Below, in pieces: positions 50,508 through 61,705 of a stretch of DNA of 64,000 nucleotides. The notes under the pieces are model-generated. The model was given only the letters and a program-made list of their open reading frames with translations, searched no databases and was not told the origin of the DNA. Positions within the stretch are counted from its first letter, which is position 1. Every line of letters starts with the position of its first letter. Made by a program: the position numbers and the translations under genes. Location: contig OY997641.1 in the NCBI GenBank assembly GCA_963921795.1, forward strand, positions 24,272,033 to 24,336,032. The letters are read 5' to 3'. Source of the DNA: Nannobrachium achirus (Eukaryota; Chordata; Actinopteri; Myctophiformes; Myctophidae).

Positions 50508-50631
50508 GGGGTCCGCTCATGAATCCGATATCCCATTATTCCGACCATTAGGTTATTGTGAGGTTAGGGATAGGGTTAGTTATAACGGGGCCAGTCTGAC
50601 CAACAGAACGTCGGAATAATGACACGCCACC
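50508..50631. mobile_element. 124-bp MITE with perfect 8-bp duplication
   Basis: GACCAGTT flanks it at 50500-50507 and 50632-50639. Removing it rejoins LINE coding sequence. The subterminal parts CATTATTCCGAC and GTCGGAATAATG are exact inverses; the outermost bases, GGGG and CACC, are weaker inverses. I cannot assign the superfamily. Confidence 0.8.
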
Positions 50632-50729
50632 GACCAGTTCCGCTGTACGGCTTGGAAAGACAGGAGGTGGAGCTGGAGGTGGCAGAATTGAAGATGCGAC
50701 GATTCTCATTAGGAACGACTACATTAGAG

Positions 50730-51120
50730 CAGTGGTTCTCAACCTGTGGGTCGGGTTATTATTTTGGGGGGTCTCCAGATGATTAACTTAATGTGAAACA
50801 TTGTTTCTCTCTCAACAGTAAACAAACAAACATAAAGTGTACAGAGGGCATTTGTACATTTCTAAAGTTACAATTTAAGGACTTTTTAATACCTCTAAAA
50901 TGACATATTAAACATTGGCCAAATTGTCAAATATTAGAGTCAAAAATTGTGAAAATAGCCGATCTATATGCTCACAGCGCGTAGATTTGCTATTTTCACA
51001 ATAGAACCGTGTCATACAAAATGTAACGCCTCAACTCTTGGTGCTCGTCAGGGTGGGGTGGTCCCCAGTTAAAATATGATTATTTTGGGGGTCACGGCCT
51101 GAAAAGGTTGAGAACCACTG
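50730..51120 (+). mobile_element. hAT MITE family B, complete
   Basis: The ends CAGTGGTTCTCAACC and GGTTGAGAACCACTG are perfect inverses. Identical CATTAGAG flanks (50722-50729, 51121-51128). A palindromic module lies at 50946-51002. Confidence 0.9.
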
Positions 51121-51525
51121 CATTAGAGGGTCAGCCCAGGTTGGAATAGAGGCGAGGTTGATATGGGTTGGACATGTGCAGAGGAGGGATGAGGGGTATA
51201 TCGGGAGAAGGAGGCTGAAGATAGAGCTGCCATGCAGGTAAGAGGAGCAGATGAAGGCTAAAGGGGTTTATGGATGCAGTGAGAGAGGACATGCAGGTGG
51301 CTGGAGTTGAAATGAGTCAGCCGAGCAAAAGAGGATTTGCCACTTTATTAATATCTATATTAATAATGAACCTTGAATATGTGTACTGTAGTTTTTGCAA
51401 ATACGATAAAATGGTGCCTGTATGACATTGAATGCAATCCAAACCTTTTCCTACACTGTACTCATATTCTGAGAGAATGATCTGTGAGCCACAGGGTTAT
51501 TCTTGTATCCCTGTCTTGTTTTAAA

Positions 51526-51941
51526 TGAATCACTGCATTAGATGCAAAGGAATTACTTAAAAATCAGCTCATGTTATGGGGCGGAATTGTACAACTCGAG
51601 CAATTCTTGATTCTGGAATTACTCGGAATTACTGAAAATCTCCATAGAATGGCAAGGCAACTTCTATTGGCTAACTACACTAAAACTAAACACTAAAACT
51701 AACCCTAACTCTACCCCCAACCCTAAACCTAACCTCAGTAAACCTTACGCTAAGTAACTAACCTGCCGACGCTAAGTAACTAACCTGCCTTACGCTAAGT
51801 AACTAACCTGCCTTACATTCTATGGAGATTTTCAGTAATTCCGAGTAATTCCAGAATCAAGAATTGCTCGAGTTGTACAATTCCGCCCCATAACATGAGC
51901 TGATTTTTAAGTAATTCCTTTGCATCTAATGCAGTGATTCA
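51526..51941. repeat. Perfect inverted repeat, 126-bp arms
   Basis: The arms at 51526-51651 and 51816-51941 look identical in inverse orientation over all 126 bp. The 164-bp centre contains ACTAAAACTAACCCTAAC phrases and three copies of ACGCTAAGTAACTAACCTGC (near 51747-51810). No coding frame. Confidence 0.92.
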
Positions 51942-52393
51942 ATGTGGATGGAGTTTGCCAGCTGCTTGTGAATTGAGTCAGAACAAAGGGAGAATTGCTG
52001 TGAATCATTGTTAGATTATGAGCCTGCAGAAATACATTTTAAAATATATTCATTCAAAACCCAGGCCTCCCACACAACACTTCTAATCAGGTCCCAGCTG
52101 GCATTATTATGACCTGAGGGCAACTGGTAATATAATCCCAGGCAGTACCTCATTCTGCAGGTAATTGTGCCCATTTAGAGTAAATGGTAAAATACTGCAT
52201 TACATCTATCATTATACTACTCTACAGCAATAGAATGTACCGAGTGGAAGTAGGCAGCGCTCTGAAAAGTCAAGAGGTCATTCACTGGTCACGCTATTAA
52301 GCAAGTGAATTGCTGGTCCACATCTCCTGGTACCACCTTGAGGGTCAAAAGGTCACCTGGGCTCTGCATTGCACTGCATCTGACAGGCACAGC

Positions 52394-52946
52394 CAGGGGC
52401 GTCACAAGGGGTAGGAAAGTGGGACTGAGTTACTAGGGCCCAAGGTGGTGAAGGGGCCTTAATTATTTTATACTTTAGCTATTGAAAAATAGCAGATATA
52501 CAAGCTCACAGCGCGGCACCGAGTGCCGCGCTGCGAGCTTGTAGATCTGCTATTTTTGAAAAGTCGTGAAAATGTGTGCAAATCTTTGAATACATGTATT
52601 TTTTAAGCGAACATTTGTAACTCAAATTTTGCTTCTGGGGGGTCCCTGGAACTCAATATTTTGAGATGGGGTTCCGTGGCCAAATACATATCATTTTGGG
52701 GGTCCTTCACATGAAAATGTTTGAGCTCCACTGACATAGAAACATAGGTTTTTCAAAAAAACCTCAGAAGGATTTGAAATACTCAAAGATTTTCATGATT
52801 TTTCAAAAATAGCAGATCTACAAGCTCGCAGCGCGGCACTCGGTGCCGCGCTGTGAGCTTGTATATCTGCTATTTTTCAATAGTTAAAGCACGGGCCCGC
52901 AGTGAATCCTTGTACCCAGGGCCCAGAATTCGGTGCGACACCCCTG
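52394..52946 (+). mobile_element. hAT MITE family C, complete reference copy
   Basis: It starts CAGGGGCGTCACAAGG and ends CGGTGCGACACCCCTG. Perfect 8-bp flanks, GGCACAGC (52386-52393 and 52947-52954). It carries two palindromic modules, 52484-52560 and 52793-52882, each with arms over 30 nt that include AGCGCGGCAC. Non-coding, 553 bp. Confidence 0.92.
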
Positions 52947-53165
52947 GGCACAGCCTCTGTGTTATTGGAAAAGGTCACTCCATTACTGAGTTTAGAAGCT
53001 AGACTCTGTAGTTCCACATCTTGGAAATAGGAACAAATCTTCCCCTCCATCATTCTTAGGGTGTGAAAGTACGTTTTTTTCTTTTATTTTTCAGACCACA
53101 AAGAGAGAAATAGCCCGGGATTTTTACTTGTTAGAGTGGTTAGGTGACTCCTGCTTGTCTGCGCT

Positions 53166-53600
53166 GAGAACAGAGGGAAATTAGAGGTTTAGAGAGGGAA
53201 AGAGAGAGAGAAAGAGAGAGCAAAAGAGAAGCTGAGATGAGCAACGTTGAAGAGAAGGGCAGAGAGAAACAGAAACGAGAAAAAGGGACTAAGGGAGAAG
53301 CCGAGAGATGGAACGACCGATCCTTAATCCCCAGACAGTTCCAGCACCCTTCTGACCCAGTTGTCTGAGTGGCCTGTCAGGCTGCCTGACACTAAAGATA
53401 ATAGATTGAGAACGGACAGAAAGAAGGAATAAATGTCCGAAAAAGAAGCCAAAAACCAGTGCACCACAGAGAGAGCAAATCAGCAGGAGATATAGAGGAC
53501 GAAGTGTGATTGAAAAGTGGAAACCAGATTCAAGAGAAGGATTGGATTAAAATAGGAGAAGAGGAGACAGTGAGGGAAGAAGAACAAATTAAAGTTGAAA
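53166..53600 (+). repeat. Purine-rich tract
   Basis: The plus strand is strongly A/G biased (GAGAGAGAAAGAGAGAGC, AAACGAGAAAAAGGGAC). No gene. It could form triplex DNA. Confidence 0.6.
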
Positions 53601-53619
53601 AGTCTTTTGGCGGTGCCAA

Positions 53620-53850
53620 ATAAACCTCTCTTATGTCTGGCTTTGTGTGTATGTCCGTATGAGCACGGAAGACCGTGGAGATATTAACGTCACGGACAGA
53701 ACGGCCCATACAAGGAGATATGCACGCGTGTCGCGTTTGATACCAAGGTGCGATTTTTTTTCTCCCATTTGATCTCCAAATACTGACGTGTCCCGTTCAT
53801 GCTCATATGGCATGGAGTTCTATGTCAGGAATGACCAAATATGGAGTCCA
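53620..53850. repeat. Family G dispersed repeat
   Basis: TCCGTATGAGCACGGAA, ACGTCACGGACAGAACGGCC and CATACAAGGAGATATGCAC recur at 54630-54760 and, inverted, at 40640-40870; a short piece occurs at 24750-24785. It borders the rpl24 retrocopy on both sides. Confidence 0.65.
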
Positions 53851-53977
53851 GGCCAGTCTATGACACCTGTACTATGACATCATATTGATGACATCAGGGA
53901 TGCAACTAGCTGGTATATATGTATACCAGCTTCTGTATTCATCTTTCTTTCCGGTTTTGCTCTCTCTGGTAGCCATC

Positions 53978-54451
53978 ATGAAGGTCGAGTTGTGCAGTTT
54001 CAGCGGGTATAAAATATACCCTGGCCACGGCCGCAAATACGCCAGGATAGACGGAAAGGAGTTCATTTTCTTGAACCACAAGTGTGAGGCTGCTTTCCTG
54101 GCCAAGAGGAACCCACGACAGGTCAGGTGGACTGTCTTGTACAGACGCAAGCACAAGAAGGGCCAGTCTGAAGAGGTGTCAAAGAGACGGACACGCCGCG
54201 CAGTGAAGTTCACCAGGGCCATCACTGGGGCCTCTCTGGCTGAAATCATGGCCAAGAGGAACCAGAAGCCTGAGGTCCGTGCCGCCCAGCGTGAGCAGGC
54301 CATCAGGGCTGCTAAGGAGGCCAAGAAGGCAAAGCAGGCAACAAAGAAGCCCTCTGGACCCAGTGCTAAGGCCCCTGCCAAGACTGCACCAAAGCCCAAG
54401 ATTGCAAAGCCTGTGAAGGTGAAGGCACCTCGTGTTGGGGGAAAACGCTAG
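53978..54451 (+). CDS. rpl24 retrocopy, intact frame (large-subunit protein eL24)
   Basis: The 157-residue frame matches ribosomal protein L24 end to end ([69 protein letters not shown]), the same length as vertebrate RPL24. The ATG at 53978 in CCATCATGA is the family start; the in-frame ATG at 53885 is upstream. The parental vertebrate gene has introns and this copy has none, so it is a processed retrocopy. The CTTTCCGG sequence before it resembles an RPL24 leader. AATAAA at 54473 and an A-rich tail follow. No target duplication was seen. Expression is unknown; it could be a young pseudogene. Confidence 0.9.
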   Translation: MKVELCSFSGYKIYPGHGRKYARIDGKEFIFLNHKCEAAFLAKRNPRQVRWTVLYRRKHKKGQSEEVSKRRTRRAVKFTRAITGASLAEIMAKRNQKPEVRAAQREQAIRAAKEAKKAKQATKKPSGPSAKAPAKTAPKPKIAKPVKVKAPRVGGKR

Positions 54452-54472
54452 AAGCTGTTGGTTTTCGTTGTG

Positions 54473-54478
54473 AATAAA
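54473..54478 (+). terminator. Poly(A) signal of the rpl24 retrocopy
   Basis: AATAAA lies 22 nt after the stop, followed by A-rich sequence to about 54512, as expected for a retroposed mRNA tail. Confidence 0.7.
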
Positions 54479-54783
54479 ACTTAAAAAGGAATAAAAGAAA
54501 AAGGGGGAAAAAAGTACTCACATAATAATCTCTGATCTCTGCATGTAAAAAAACAAATTCTCAAGTAAAGTACTCAAGTAAATTCTCATTGCTGTAAAGT
54601 ACTCAAGTAAATTCTCATTGCTGTCCATTTGAGTGTCCGTATGAGCACGGAACTCCATGTATGGAGATGACCAACGTCACGGACAGAACGGCCCATACAA
54701 GGAGATATTCACATGGGTCGTGTTTGATATCATGCTAAGTGAGCACCGCTCACTTAGCATTCACACTGGGGGGGCATTCACAC

Positions 54784-54912
54784 TGGGGGGCATTGGTTCA
54801 GGGGTAGAGAAACCGCCATTAGAACACAGTGGGTTCCCGAAGGGTTCCCAGTTCGAATCCGGCTCCCCCAGAGTTAGTAGTCCTTGAGCAAGACTCTGAC
54901 TGAACCCCTAAT
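54784..54912 (+). mobile_element. tRNA-derived SINE, truncated
   Basis: The head includes GGTTCAGGGGTAGAGAAACC (A-box region) and CCCAGTTCGAATCCGGCTCC (B-box region), then CTTGAGCAAGACTCTGACTG. It breaks off near 54912, before the tail. Same family as 14133-14396. Confidence 0.7.
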
Positions 54913-55084
54913 CCATCTAACTATTAATTTAGCGAATGTCTGTCCGCCGTCTGTCTGTCCGCATGCTGACATCACTGATACTAAACAAACGGTGTCGCCA
55001 CCATGGTAACAATGCCCAACTGACATCAACAAAGCCCAACTGACATCACTGCATTGCCCAAATTTGGAGATGACATCACAGACT

Positions 55085-55140
55085 GGCCTGTACATGGAAC
55101 TCCATATATGGGCATAAAAGAGTGCCAGCCAGACAGACGG
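55085..55140. repeat. CArG-core repeat copy
   Basis: ACTCCATATATGGGCATAAA followed by GACAGACGGATACAACGGGT; exact core at 55102. Confidence 0.6.
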
Positions 55141-55974
55141 ATACAACGGGTATTGCACAACTGGACATCGATGTTGACTAGCTGCCCAACGGGCACTGGT
55201 CTGGGTTCTCCAACATTACTTCTGAGACTCCTACATTCAATCCTTGATTGCACAACCCCGGGTAAAGGACCATTTGGTTTAATTGTACACACTCATTTGG
55301 TTAGCAACTCCATCATGTAGCTGCATGGGGACCACCTGGAACCCCCTCAAGGACCACTGGTGGTCCCCGGACCACTGGTGGTCCCCAGACCACTGGTTGA
55401 GAACCTCGTCTACAAGAATATAATAGCATCGTTTTAAAACCAGGTCCAGGACCCTCGTGATAATAAGTCTACAATGATGGATTGTTACAACATTATAGCT
55501 GATGATAAAATTCTCTACAGAGAAAATGAATGGGACCTTTACCTCCGGAACCTCAAGTCCTCTCTATTCAACGTCAGAACAGCAATGTGTATGCAGAGAG
55601 AGCAAGAGAGAAGGTGAAAGAGATGAAAATGCCTCACCAGCCCCTGAACTCCAGACTAAAGAGTGTGCTGTGAAAGCTCATAATTGAAGTATACCTGCGG
55701 GGTGCTGAATTGAAACATTTAGATCAAAGTGTGCAGAGCTGTCAGCTCCATGTCTGTACCCCAGTATCAAGAGCATTTCAAACATTTTCATTTTCCAGAT
55801 TTTGAAAGGACTGTAGTTGCTTACAGACTGATGAAATCATCTGAGTCAGATTGTGTGTGTGTAAAAACTTGGGTACATTTTGTGAAACTTTTTGTCAGAG
55901 AACCTTTCGACTGATCAACTTCAAACTTGTTGTGTATATCGCAGAGTACCCGAGGGAACGCTACATCTGTCTGC

Positions 55975-56705
55975 CTGTCCCTTTTATGCCCATATATGGA
56001 GATCTCGGATCTCTGTCTGTTTTTGTCCCTTTTATGCCTATATATGGAGATCCCTGAGGTCATCATCAGCATGACGTAATAGTAGGCCACTAGGCCTACT
56101 GATGTTATAGACTGGCCTCCAAGTGCAATATATAATGGGTAGTAGTGTAGCAATACATTATAACAGCGATACACATCATGACACATGGTTGACGATACAA
56201 TACATGAAAAATATTGGTTCATTCATGGTGATTCGATACAATTCAATGATTTAAAATCAATATAGTAACTGTTTAGCAAAGACATTAAATCTGTGTGAAA
56301 CGTATGGATAATGCAGTTTTTTATGGGATGTATATAAATATATCTGTGTCCCTGTGGTGCCAGGGGAACCAAATCCATTTTATGCCCATATATGGTGATC
56401 CCTGATGTCATCAATATTAAGCCCATATCTGTGAATGCCAATATATAATCACTGTGATGTCAGGGGAACCAAATCCCCTTTATTGCCATATATGGAGATC
56501 CCTGATGTCATCAATATTAAGCCCATATCTGTGTCACTTTTATGCCCATATATGGAGATCCATGTGATGCCATGGGAACCAAATCCCTTTTATGCCCATA
56601 TATGGAGATCCCTGATGTCATCAATATTAAGCCCATATCTGTGAATGCCAATATATAATCACTGTGATACCAGGGGAACCAAATCCCTTTGGCCAGATGG
56701 CTAAG
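55975..56705. repeat. CArG-core repeat cluster
   Basis: Repeated TTTTATGCCCATATATGGAG followed by ATCCCTGATGTCATCAATAT. Exact cores at 55990, 56386, 56486, 56546 and 56596. A 190-bp unit with GTGCCAGGGGAACCAAATCC-like phrases is tandemly repeated at 56355-56700. Confidence 0.75.
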
Positions 56706-57208
56706 ACATGGCAAGGTCCTTAGGCGTCTTACTGGTTTATACTGTCTTACAATCTGTCATACAATCAGGTATAAATCAAGCTTATCCAGTCTCTCTCCGA
56801 GTATGTCTGTTACATTAGCAGCACTGTAAAAGGGAACTTTTGTCTCCATCATCTCTTTAGCTTATTTGGCACGCAACCTGTCACAGCTGAATGCCTTAAA
56901 CAGGGCCTTGGGCCTTGTGCCAAATGCACATGCTGTGTGGTAAATCATTAAGATGTTTACCCACCATTAAAGATGTTCTCTCTCCCACCGTTGCTTTACA
57001 TCAGTATCTTGGATCGATTTAGAAGGCCAAAAGATGTTGTTTAATAAATGATTAAACAATTTGCTAATCACTTCCCCTGACTTTCTGCTTGTTCATGGGG
57101 ATTGAGCCACGGCTTAATGGAGGCTTATGTAGTGGGAAATGTGCATGTGCTTTCATGTGGGGATTCTGCCTTGTGTGTTTCAGTGTGGCTGTATGCAATG
57201 CAAGTGTG

Positions 57209-57580
57209 CAGGGACGTGCATGGAATGTTAGAGAGGCAGGGGGTGGAATTTCTAAAAGGGCCTTTTCAAATATTGAAAATAGCAGACCTCCAAGCTCACA
57301 CGTATTGTGAGCTTGGAGGTCGTCTATTTTCGGTTCCTGATACCACACTGAACTAAGCATAATCAAGTCAATACCGGAGATGTGGTGTACGGCATGGATT
57401 TCTACACAGAAAGGACAATTCAACATAAGATGCTGCATTCAAGTTCAGGAGAGTTTGGACACAGCAATTTCTTTCACCACAGTAAAAACTGCATTTATGG
57501 TCTGGAAAGGGCACTTTTTACAGTCGGATAAAAGGGCAAGGGCTCAAGCCCCCTTTGATGTCTATGTGTGCACGTGCATG
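57209..57580 (+). mobile_element. hAT MITE family D, complete with palindrome
   Basis: It begins CAGGGACGTGCATGG and ends TGTGCACGTGCATG. Identical CAAGTGTG flanks (57201-57208, 57581-57588). The palindromic module at 57276-57336 pairs AGACCTCCAAGCTCACA with its inverse. It aligns with 31357-31685. Confidence 0.85.
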
Positions 57581-57598
57581 CAAGTGTGTCTATGAAGG

Positions 57599-57606
57599 TG
57601 TGTGTG

Positions 57607-57650
<44 letters not shown>

Positions 57651-57651
57651 T
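57599..57651. repeat. (TG)n(TGCG)n microsatellite
   Basis: TG repeats followed by CGTG repeats, directly downstream of the family D MITE. Confidence 0.9.
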
Positions 57652-57809
57652 TTGCACTTGAAGTTGATAAGTAGGTGCATGGATGTCTTGCCACTGATTA
57701 TAGGGATGACTTCAGGCAGCTATACTGATGTGTGGTGCCATGTCCCGATAGGGTCTGGTCTCCTTTGATTCCTCTAATGAGATGGCCAGCCTTTAGAAGT
57801 GACAGCAGC

Positions 57810-58126
57810 TGTCCCGGTTTAAAGCAGGACCCAAGCACAGCAAAGAGTAGGTAGGAATCCAGGGGGTAAACCAACTTTACTTCTTCAGACAGGCAGAATA
57901 GAGGAACATGCAGGCAGGATACACGGTATAATAACAGGCTTACTTTCACTGAAAAGGTTGGTAGTAAGGAACATCGGAGACTAACCAAAGGGCTGTGGAC
58001 TTATACACATTACACACACTAACACTACACAGTTTAATACAATGCGACCTATGCATAACACGTGACATAGATGAGGTGACGGATCATGAGGGGGTAGTGA
58101 CATCTGCTGGACAGGTAGGGGTGACA
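57810..58126. mobile_element. Possible solo LTR
   Basis: The start TGTCCCGGTTTAAAGCAGGA and the end CAGGTAGGGGTGACA give TGTC...GACA termini, and the interior phrase GTGACATCTGCTGG is common near fish LTR ends. No target duplication was seen, so this is tentative. Confidence 0.35.
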
Positions 58127-58129
58127 CAG

Positions 58130-60105
58130 GGGTGAGGAGGCTGGAGGGATGGGCAGTATCAGTGACAATACATTAGGTAGGCCCTACCACCTCATTTCTT
58201 GACCTTTCAAAAGTTCTACCAGGGTGGGGTGTTGTGATCCTGCACTGAACAACACAAGTCAGGGTGGTTCAGGACAAAGTCACTATTGTTTGCACCATTT
58301 CTTACAAATGTCACTATTGTTTTTCTAAGAGTGCATTCTTTGTTTATCTGATAGTGTGTACACTAAAAGGCCCTGATACAGCAAGTCCACATCGACCAAA
58401 ATGCCGCCCTTGAGTATCTGTGTCTGACAATCACCAGCAGTTTTTGTGGTGGGACCTGCGCCATTGGCAGTAGTTAGTTGGTCGTTAGCAGTAGTTCGCC
58501 ATTAGCCATAGCCGTTCACCTGACTGAGCATGTTAAATAGGCTGCAGCCATCAATTGCTGAGGAGAGAGTTCTCTGGCTGCTCAGCCTGAGAAAATCTGA
58601 GCATGAGAAGAGAAGTGAGCTGCAAGCTAATGATGAACAATAACAGCCCACACAGATGGAGTGTTTACATTCAACAAAATACACCTGGAATGAAGGAACT
58701 GAAGACCAACCAACCAAGTATATGACCACAAATGTGATATTCCCGACCCATTATGTTGTTTGTAATTTATTCATTTCATTACATAGCATATATTCTGTCA
58801 AGAGCATATTTCACATACTGTTTGGGAAATGTGCATTCCAAAATGTATCAACTATTACAAGGCGTATCACATGACAATAACCTTACTTTTGTAATATTTG
58901 AGATGGGTCAATAAGGATTAAGACAAATATCCTGCAGAAAGGGGATGTTAATGGATGTTTGAGAGCTCTATTCCTTAATAAATTCCTTCTTTATTTTTGA
59001 TGTACTTGCTAGATCTATAACGGATCTTAACTTATGTCGGAAAATGTGATATTATTGATGTAGTCTATACAAAGTTTCATTACATCCTTCATTAGATGTA
59101 TGTTTTGTGCAGTTCTGTTTGATGAAGATCAATCTTCTGGCAGCAGGCTGACAAATGATCCCACATTATGTTCCATGCTGTTTCTGTTAAGAGTTTATGA
59201 TTCACAACCTAATCTAAAGTCTTGATATGGTCTGATAAATATGGCTCCAATAACTTGATATCCTCGGGCAACTCCAGAACATATGAGCTAAATGGCTAAT
59301 GATGCTGGTTCCAGCCCACAGCACTCACAGGAAGGATCAAATTCTGGAAATATTTTGCAGACTTATTGTTAAAGACCAATCATAATAATGTATTATCTTA
59401 CGTTGTGCAATGTTATAACTTGTTTTTGAACAGCATTCTTTTCAATTGCCGAGGACATATTGTAATTAGTCTAGTAACGTAGTCTAGTAGGAGAAAAAGG
59501 TTCACATGTACGCCAATTTCTTCTTTTCTTCTTTTTTTTAATCTCTGCCAGGCCGGAAGCCCAGGTGGTGTTTCTCCCCTGTATACTGTATGTCTGTCAT
59601 TGCGTAGCTAAACAAAAAAAAAGAAAAACACATTTCAACCTTGCAGCCAGTAGGCCAAGCATGGTGCTATAGATCGATTTCCTGAGCAACACCCTGTAAA
59701 GGGTGGCGGTGCCATTAGCTGTGGTGTAAACAGTAGTGTGAAGTAACTTGTAACCTACATTTACTTAAGTACAATTTTGAGTATTTGTACTTTACTTATT
59801 TCTGCTCCACCACTTGCTGCTGTTTACACCGCGGCAATGGCGGCAGCGCACTACAGGGGAGCACTCAGGAAAATGGTCTATACCAGCCCACTTTGTTTTT
59901 GCCTATGACTCCTGAACCATTAAGGTCATACAATCAAAATTTCCCTGGATTCTGATTATTCGGACACAACTCCCCATATAGGCCACTCCCATTTTAACCT
60001 AACTAGATTTTCATTTTTCATTTTCCTGAGAATTGACTTTGTACACTTAGTTTGAGGGGCCCATTTGACCAAAAAATGCCAACAACCATAAACACATTGT
60101 CCAAT
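58130..60105. other. Intergenic, nothing recognised
   Basis: AT-rich DNA without a credible gene. A decayed piece of the CAGTGGTGTAAAG-type MITE lies near 59720-59830. Confidence 0.5.
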
Positions 60106-60109
60106 CAAC

Positions 60110-60345
60110 GGGCGGCAGTGGCTCAGGGGATCCCAGTTCGATACCGGGCTCCCCCAGTGTTAGAGTCGAAGAGTCCTTGAGCAAGACTCTGAACTCCTAG
60201 TTGCTCCCGGTGAGCAGGTTGGCGCCTTGCATGGTTTCCTCTGCTGTCGGTGTATGAATGTGTGTGTGAATGGGTGAATGTAATGCACAATCTATGTAAA
60301 GCGCCTTGGATGAAGGCGCTATATAAATGCAAAGTGAAATGTGGG
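60110..60345 (+). mobile_element. tRNA-derived SINE with a deletion in its head
   Basis: GGGCGGCAGTGGCTCAGGGG runs straight into ATCCCAGTTCGATACC, so the stretch between A and B boxes is lost. The body is complete: CTTGAGCAAGACTCTGAAC, GTTGCTCCCGGTGAGCAGG, GTAATGCACAATCTATG and AAAGCGCCTTGGATGAAGGC, then GCTATATAAATGC. Confidence 0.78.
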
Positions 60346-60539
60346 TGCGGTTTGCACTGCTCAAAAATGGCAGATAAAATCAACACTACTGAGATGACGG
60401 AGTCTTGGTCACATAATGTGGGATAATGAAAGTTCAAGGCTGTAGAGGAGGAGAGGGAGAAGGCCTTAGTGAGATGGGGATGTTTTCCAGACAGACACAA
60501 TTTTATTTTCCAGCACAGAGCCATCAGGAATATTGATCT

Positions 60540-60772
60540 GGTCCCCTTGGTTGGCTATGATGATTACTGTTCCCTTCAGTGAAACATGTCTCCAGACACT
60601 GTAAGATGGTCCAGCATGTCAGGGATGCTCTGAAACCTCCTCAGGTACTCCAGCAACACCATTGAAAAGTGGCAGCCCAGTTTGATGTGGGGCGTGATGT
60701 GGTTTGCTGTTCATGGTGAGAGAGCCCACCTCCCGGCTGTACAGGTACATGATCAATAGCAGGTCAGAGATG
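60540..60772 (-). other. Unrecognised coding-like fragment
   Basis: On the minus strand, two frames give protein-like text (MYLYSREVGSLTMNSKPHH, then HIKLGCHFSMVLLEYLRRF and IPDMLDHL) joined by a frameshift. I do not recognise the family. It ends where a truncated family B MITE begins. It may be another retrocopy scrap. Confidence 0.3.
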
Positions 60773-61112
60773 ATAATCATATTTTAACGTGGGACCCCCG
60801 ACCCTATGGGCACTTAACGAGCACTAAGAGTTGAACATGGTTCTATAGTGAAAATAGCCGATCTACATGCTCACAACGCCTCGCAACGCAACGCAGGCCA
60901 GTGTTTAATTTGTCATTTTAGAGGTATTAGAAAATTAATTAAATTGTCACTTTAGAAATGTGCAGATACCCTCTATACACTTAAACGTTATGCTGGTTTG
61001 TTTACTACTGAGTCAGAAAGCAATGTTGCACATCAAGTTAATCATCTGGGGACCCTTCAAAATAATTTGGGGACCCCCCTGGGGGTCCCGAACCACAGGT
61101 TGAGAACCACTA
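60773..61112 (-). mobile_element. hAT MITE family B, reverse orientation, truncated
   Basis: It matches the reverse complement of 50730-51120, including CATCTGGGGACCC and CAGGTTGAGAACCACT at the right end. The left terminal repeat is missing. A left half of the palindromic module lies at 60848-60892. It abuts the ctu2-like sequence. Confidence 0.7.
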
Positions 61113-61113
61113 C

Positions 61114-61685
61114 CCTGGATACTTCTGCTGACGAGGCCTCAGCTTTCCAGGCTACTCGGATCTCAGAGCAGCTCTAAAGAAACAAACTACTGACGGTTTC
61201 AACACTGGAAGCCCAATACTGACCACAGGTCAGTGCTGTTCATCCCAGGAGGGGAAAGGCAGACACAGCAGGGGAGGAACAGGAAATGGAAGTGGAGTTT
61301 GTTGCTCTTCTGTCAAGGCATCACAAACACGGGTGCTGAAGAGTCTGTTGTGTTACAGCTGTCGCCTGACCGTCAAAGACATGTCATCGGTGGAGGTTCT
61401 ACCTGAGTACATCCTCTCAGGGGCAAAGAGCCTATGGGATGAACCAGAGGTGAGCTTTTCCACCGAGAACCGAGTTGGTTCCGAACCGTAAAAGTTGGTT
61501 CGGAACTACGTATTCGCAAGAACGAACCAAGGTTCCAAGAAAGCTGCCATCCCATAGGCGGGAGAAAGAACCCGAACCGGTTCTTTGCTGGTGGAAAAGG
61601 CCCCTCAGAGGGCAAAAGGAGGTCTCAGATGAGAGAGGAGATTAGAGAATTCCTATTGGACGAGGATGATGACAACCAGGAATAA
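61114..61685 (+). pseudogene. ctu2 retrocopy fragment (cytosolic thiouridylase subunit 2)
   Basis: CTU2/NCS2 works with CTU1 in 2-thiolation of wobble uridine in tRNA. Here LDTSADEASAFQATRISEQL (61115-61174) ends at a stop. A second frame then runs from about 61190 to 61449 with CYSCRLTVKDMSSVEVLPEY, and the C-terminus SQMREEIREFLLDEDDDNQE ends at TAA 61683-61685. These match the C-terminal third of CTU2. A frameshift, a stop and a 156-bp insert break it, and the 5' two thirds are absent. No introns are seen, so a processed pseudogene is most likely; a fragment of a true gene is the alternative. Confidence 0.75.
61450..61605. mobile_element. 156-bp MITE inside the ctu2-like sequence
   Basis: CAGAG occurs on both sides (61445-61449, 61606-61610). 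Removing the insert and one CAGAG rejoins the CTU2 frame (DEPE then GKRRSQM). The ends share CTTTTCCACC and its inverse GGTGGAAAAG. The superfamily is uncertain. Confidence 0.7.
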
Positions 61686-61705
61686 GTGCTTTTGATTTAT
61701 ATTCA

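Larger units (their letters stand above)
50378..51310 (+). pseudogene. LINE reverse transcriptase C-terminal remnant, twice interrupted
   Basis: Readable pieces are VQAAANGWRKVSGVICDRRV at 50396 onward, YGLERQEVELEVAELKMR near 50645, and GWTCAEEG-like sequence near 51165. These resemble the region between the RT and the 3' end of fish LINEs. Two MITEs (50508-50631, 50730-51120), each with a perfect 8-bp target duplication, split it. Stops and frameshifts are present. Confidence 0.7.

Noticed and set aside
53872-54399. 175-codon open frame on the minus strand
   Set aside because: It is antisense to the rpl24 retrocopy and has no protein-like features of its own.
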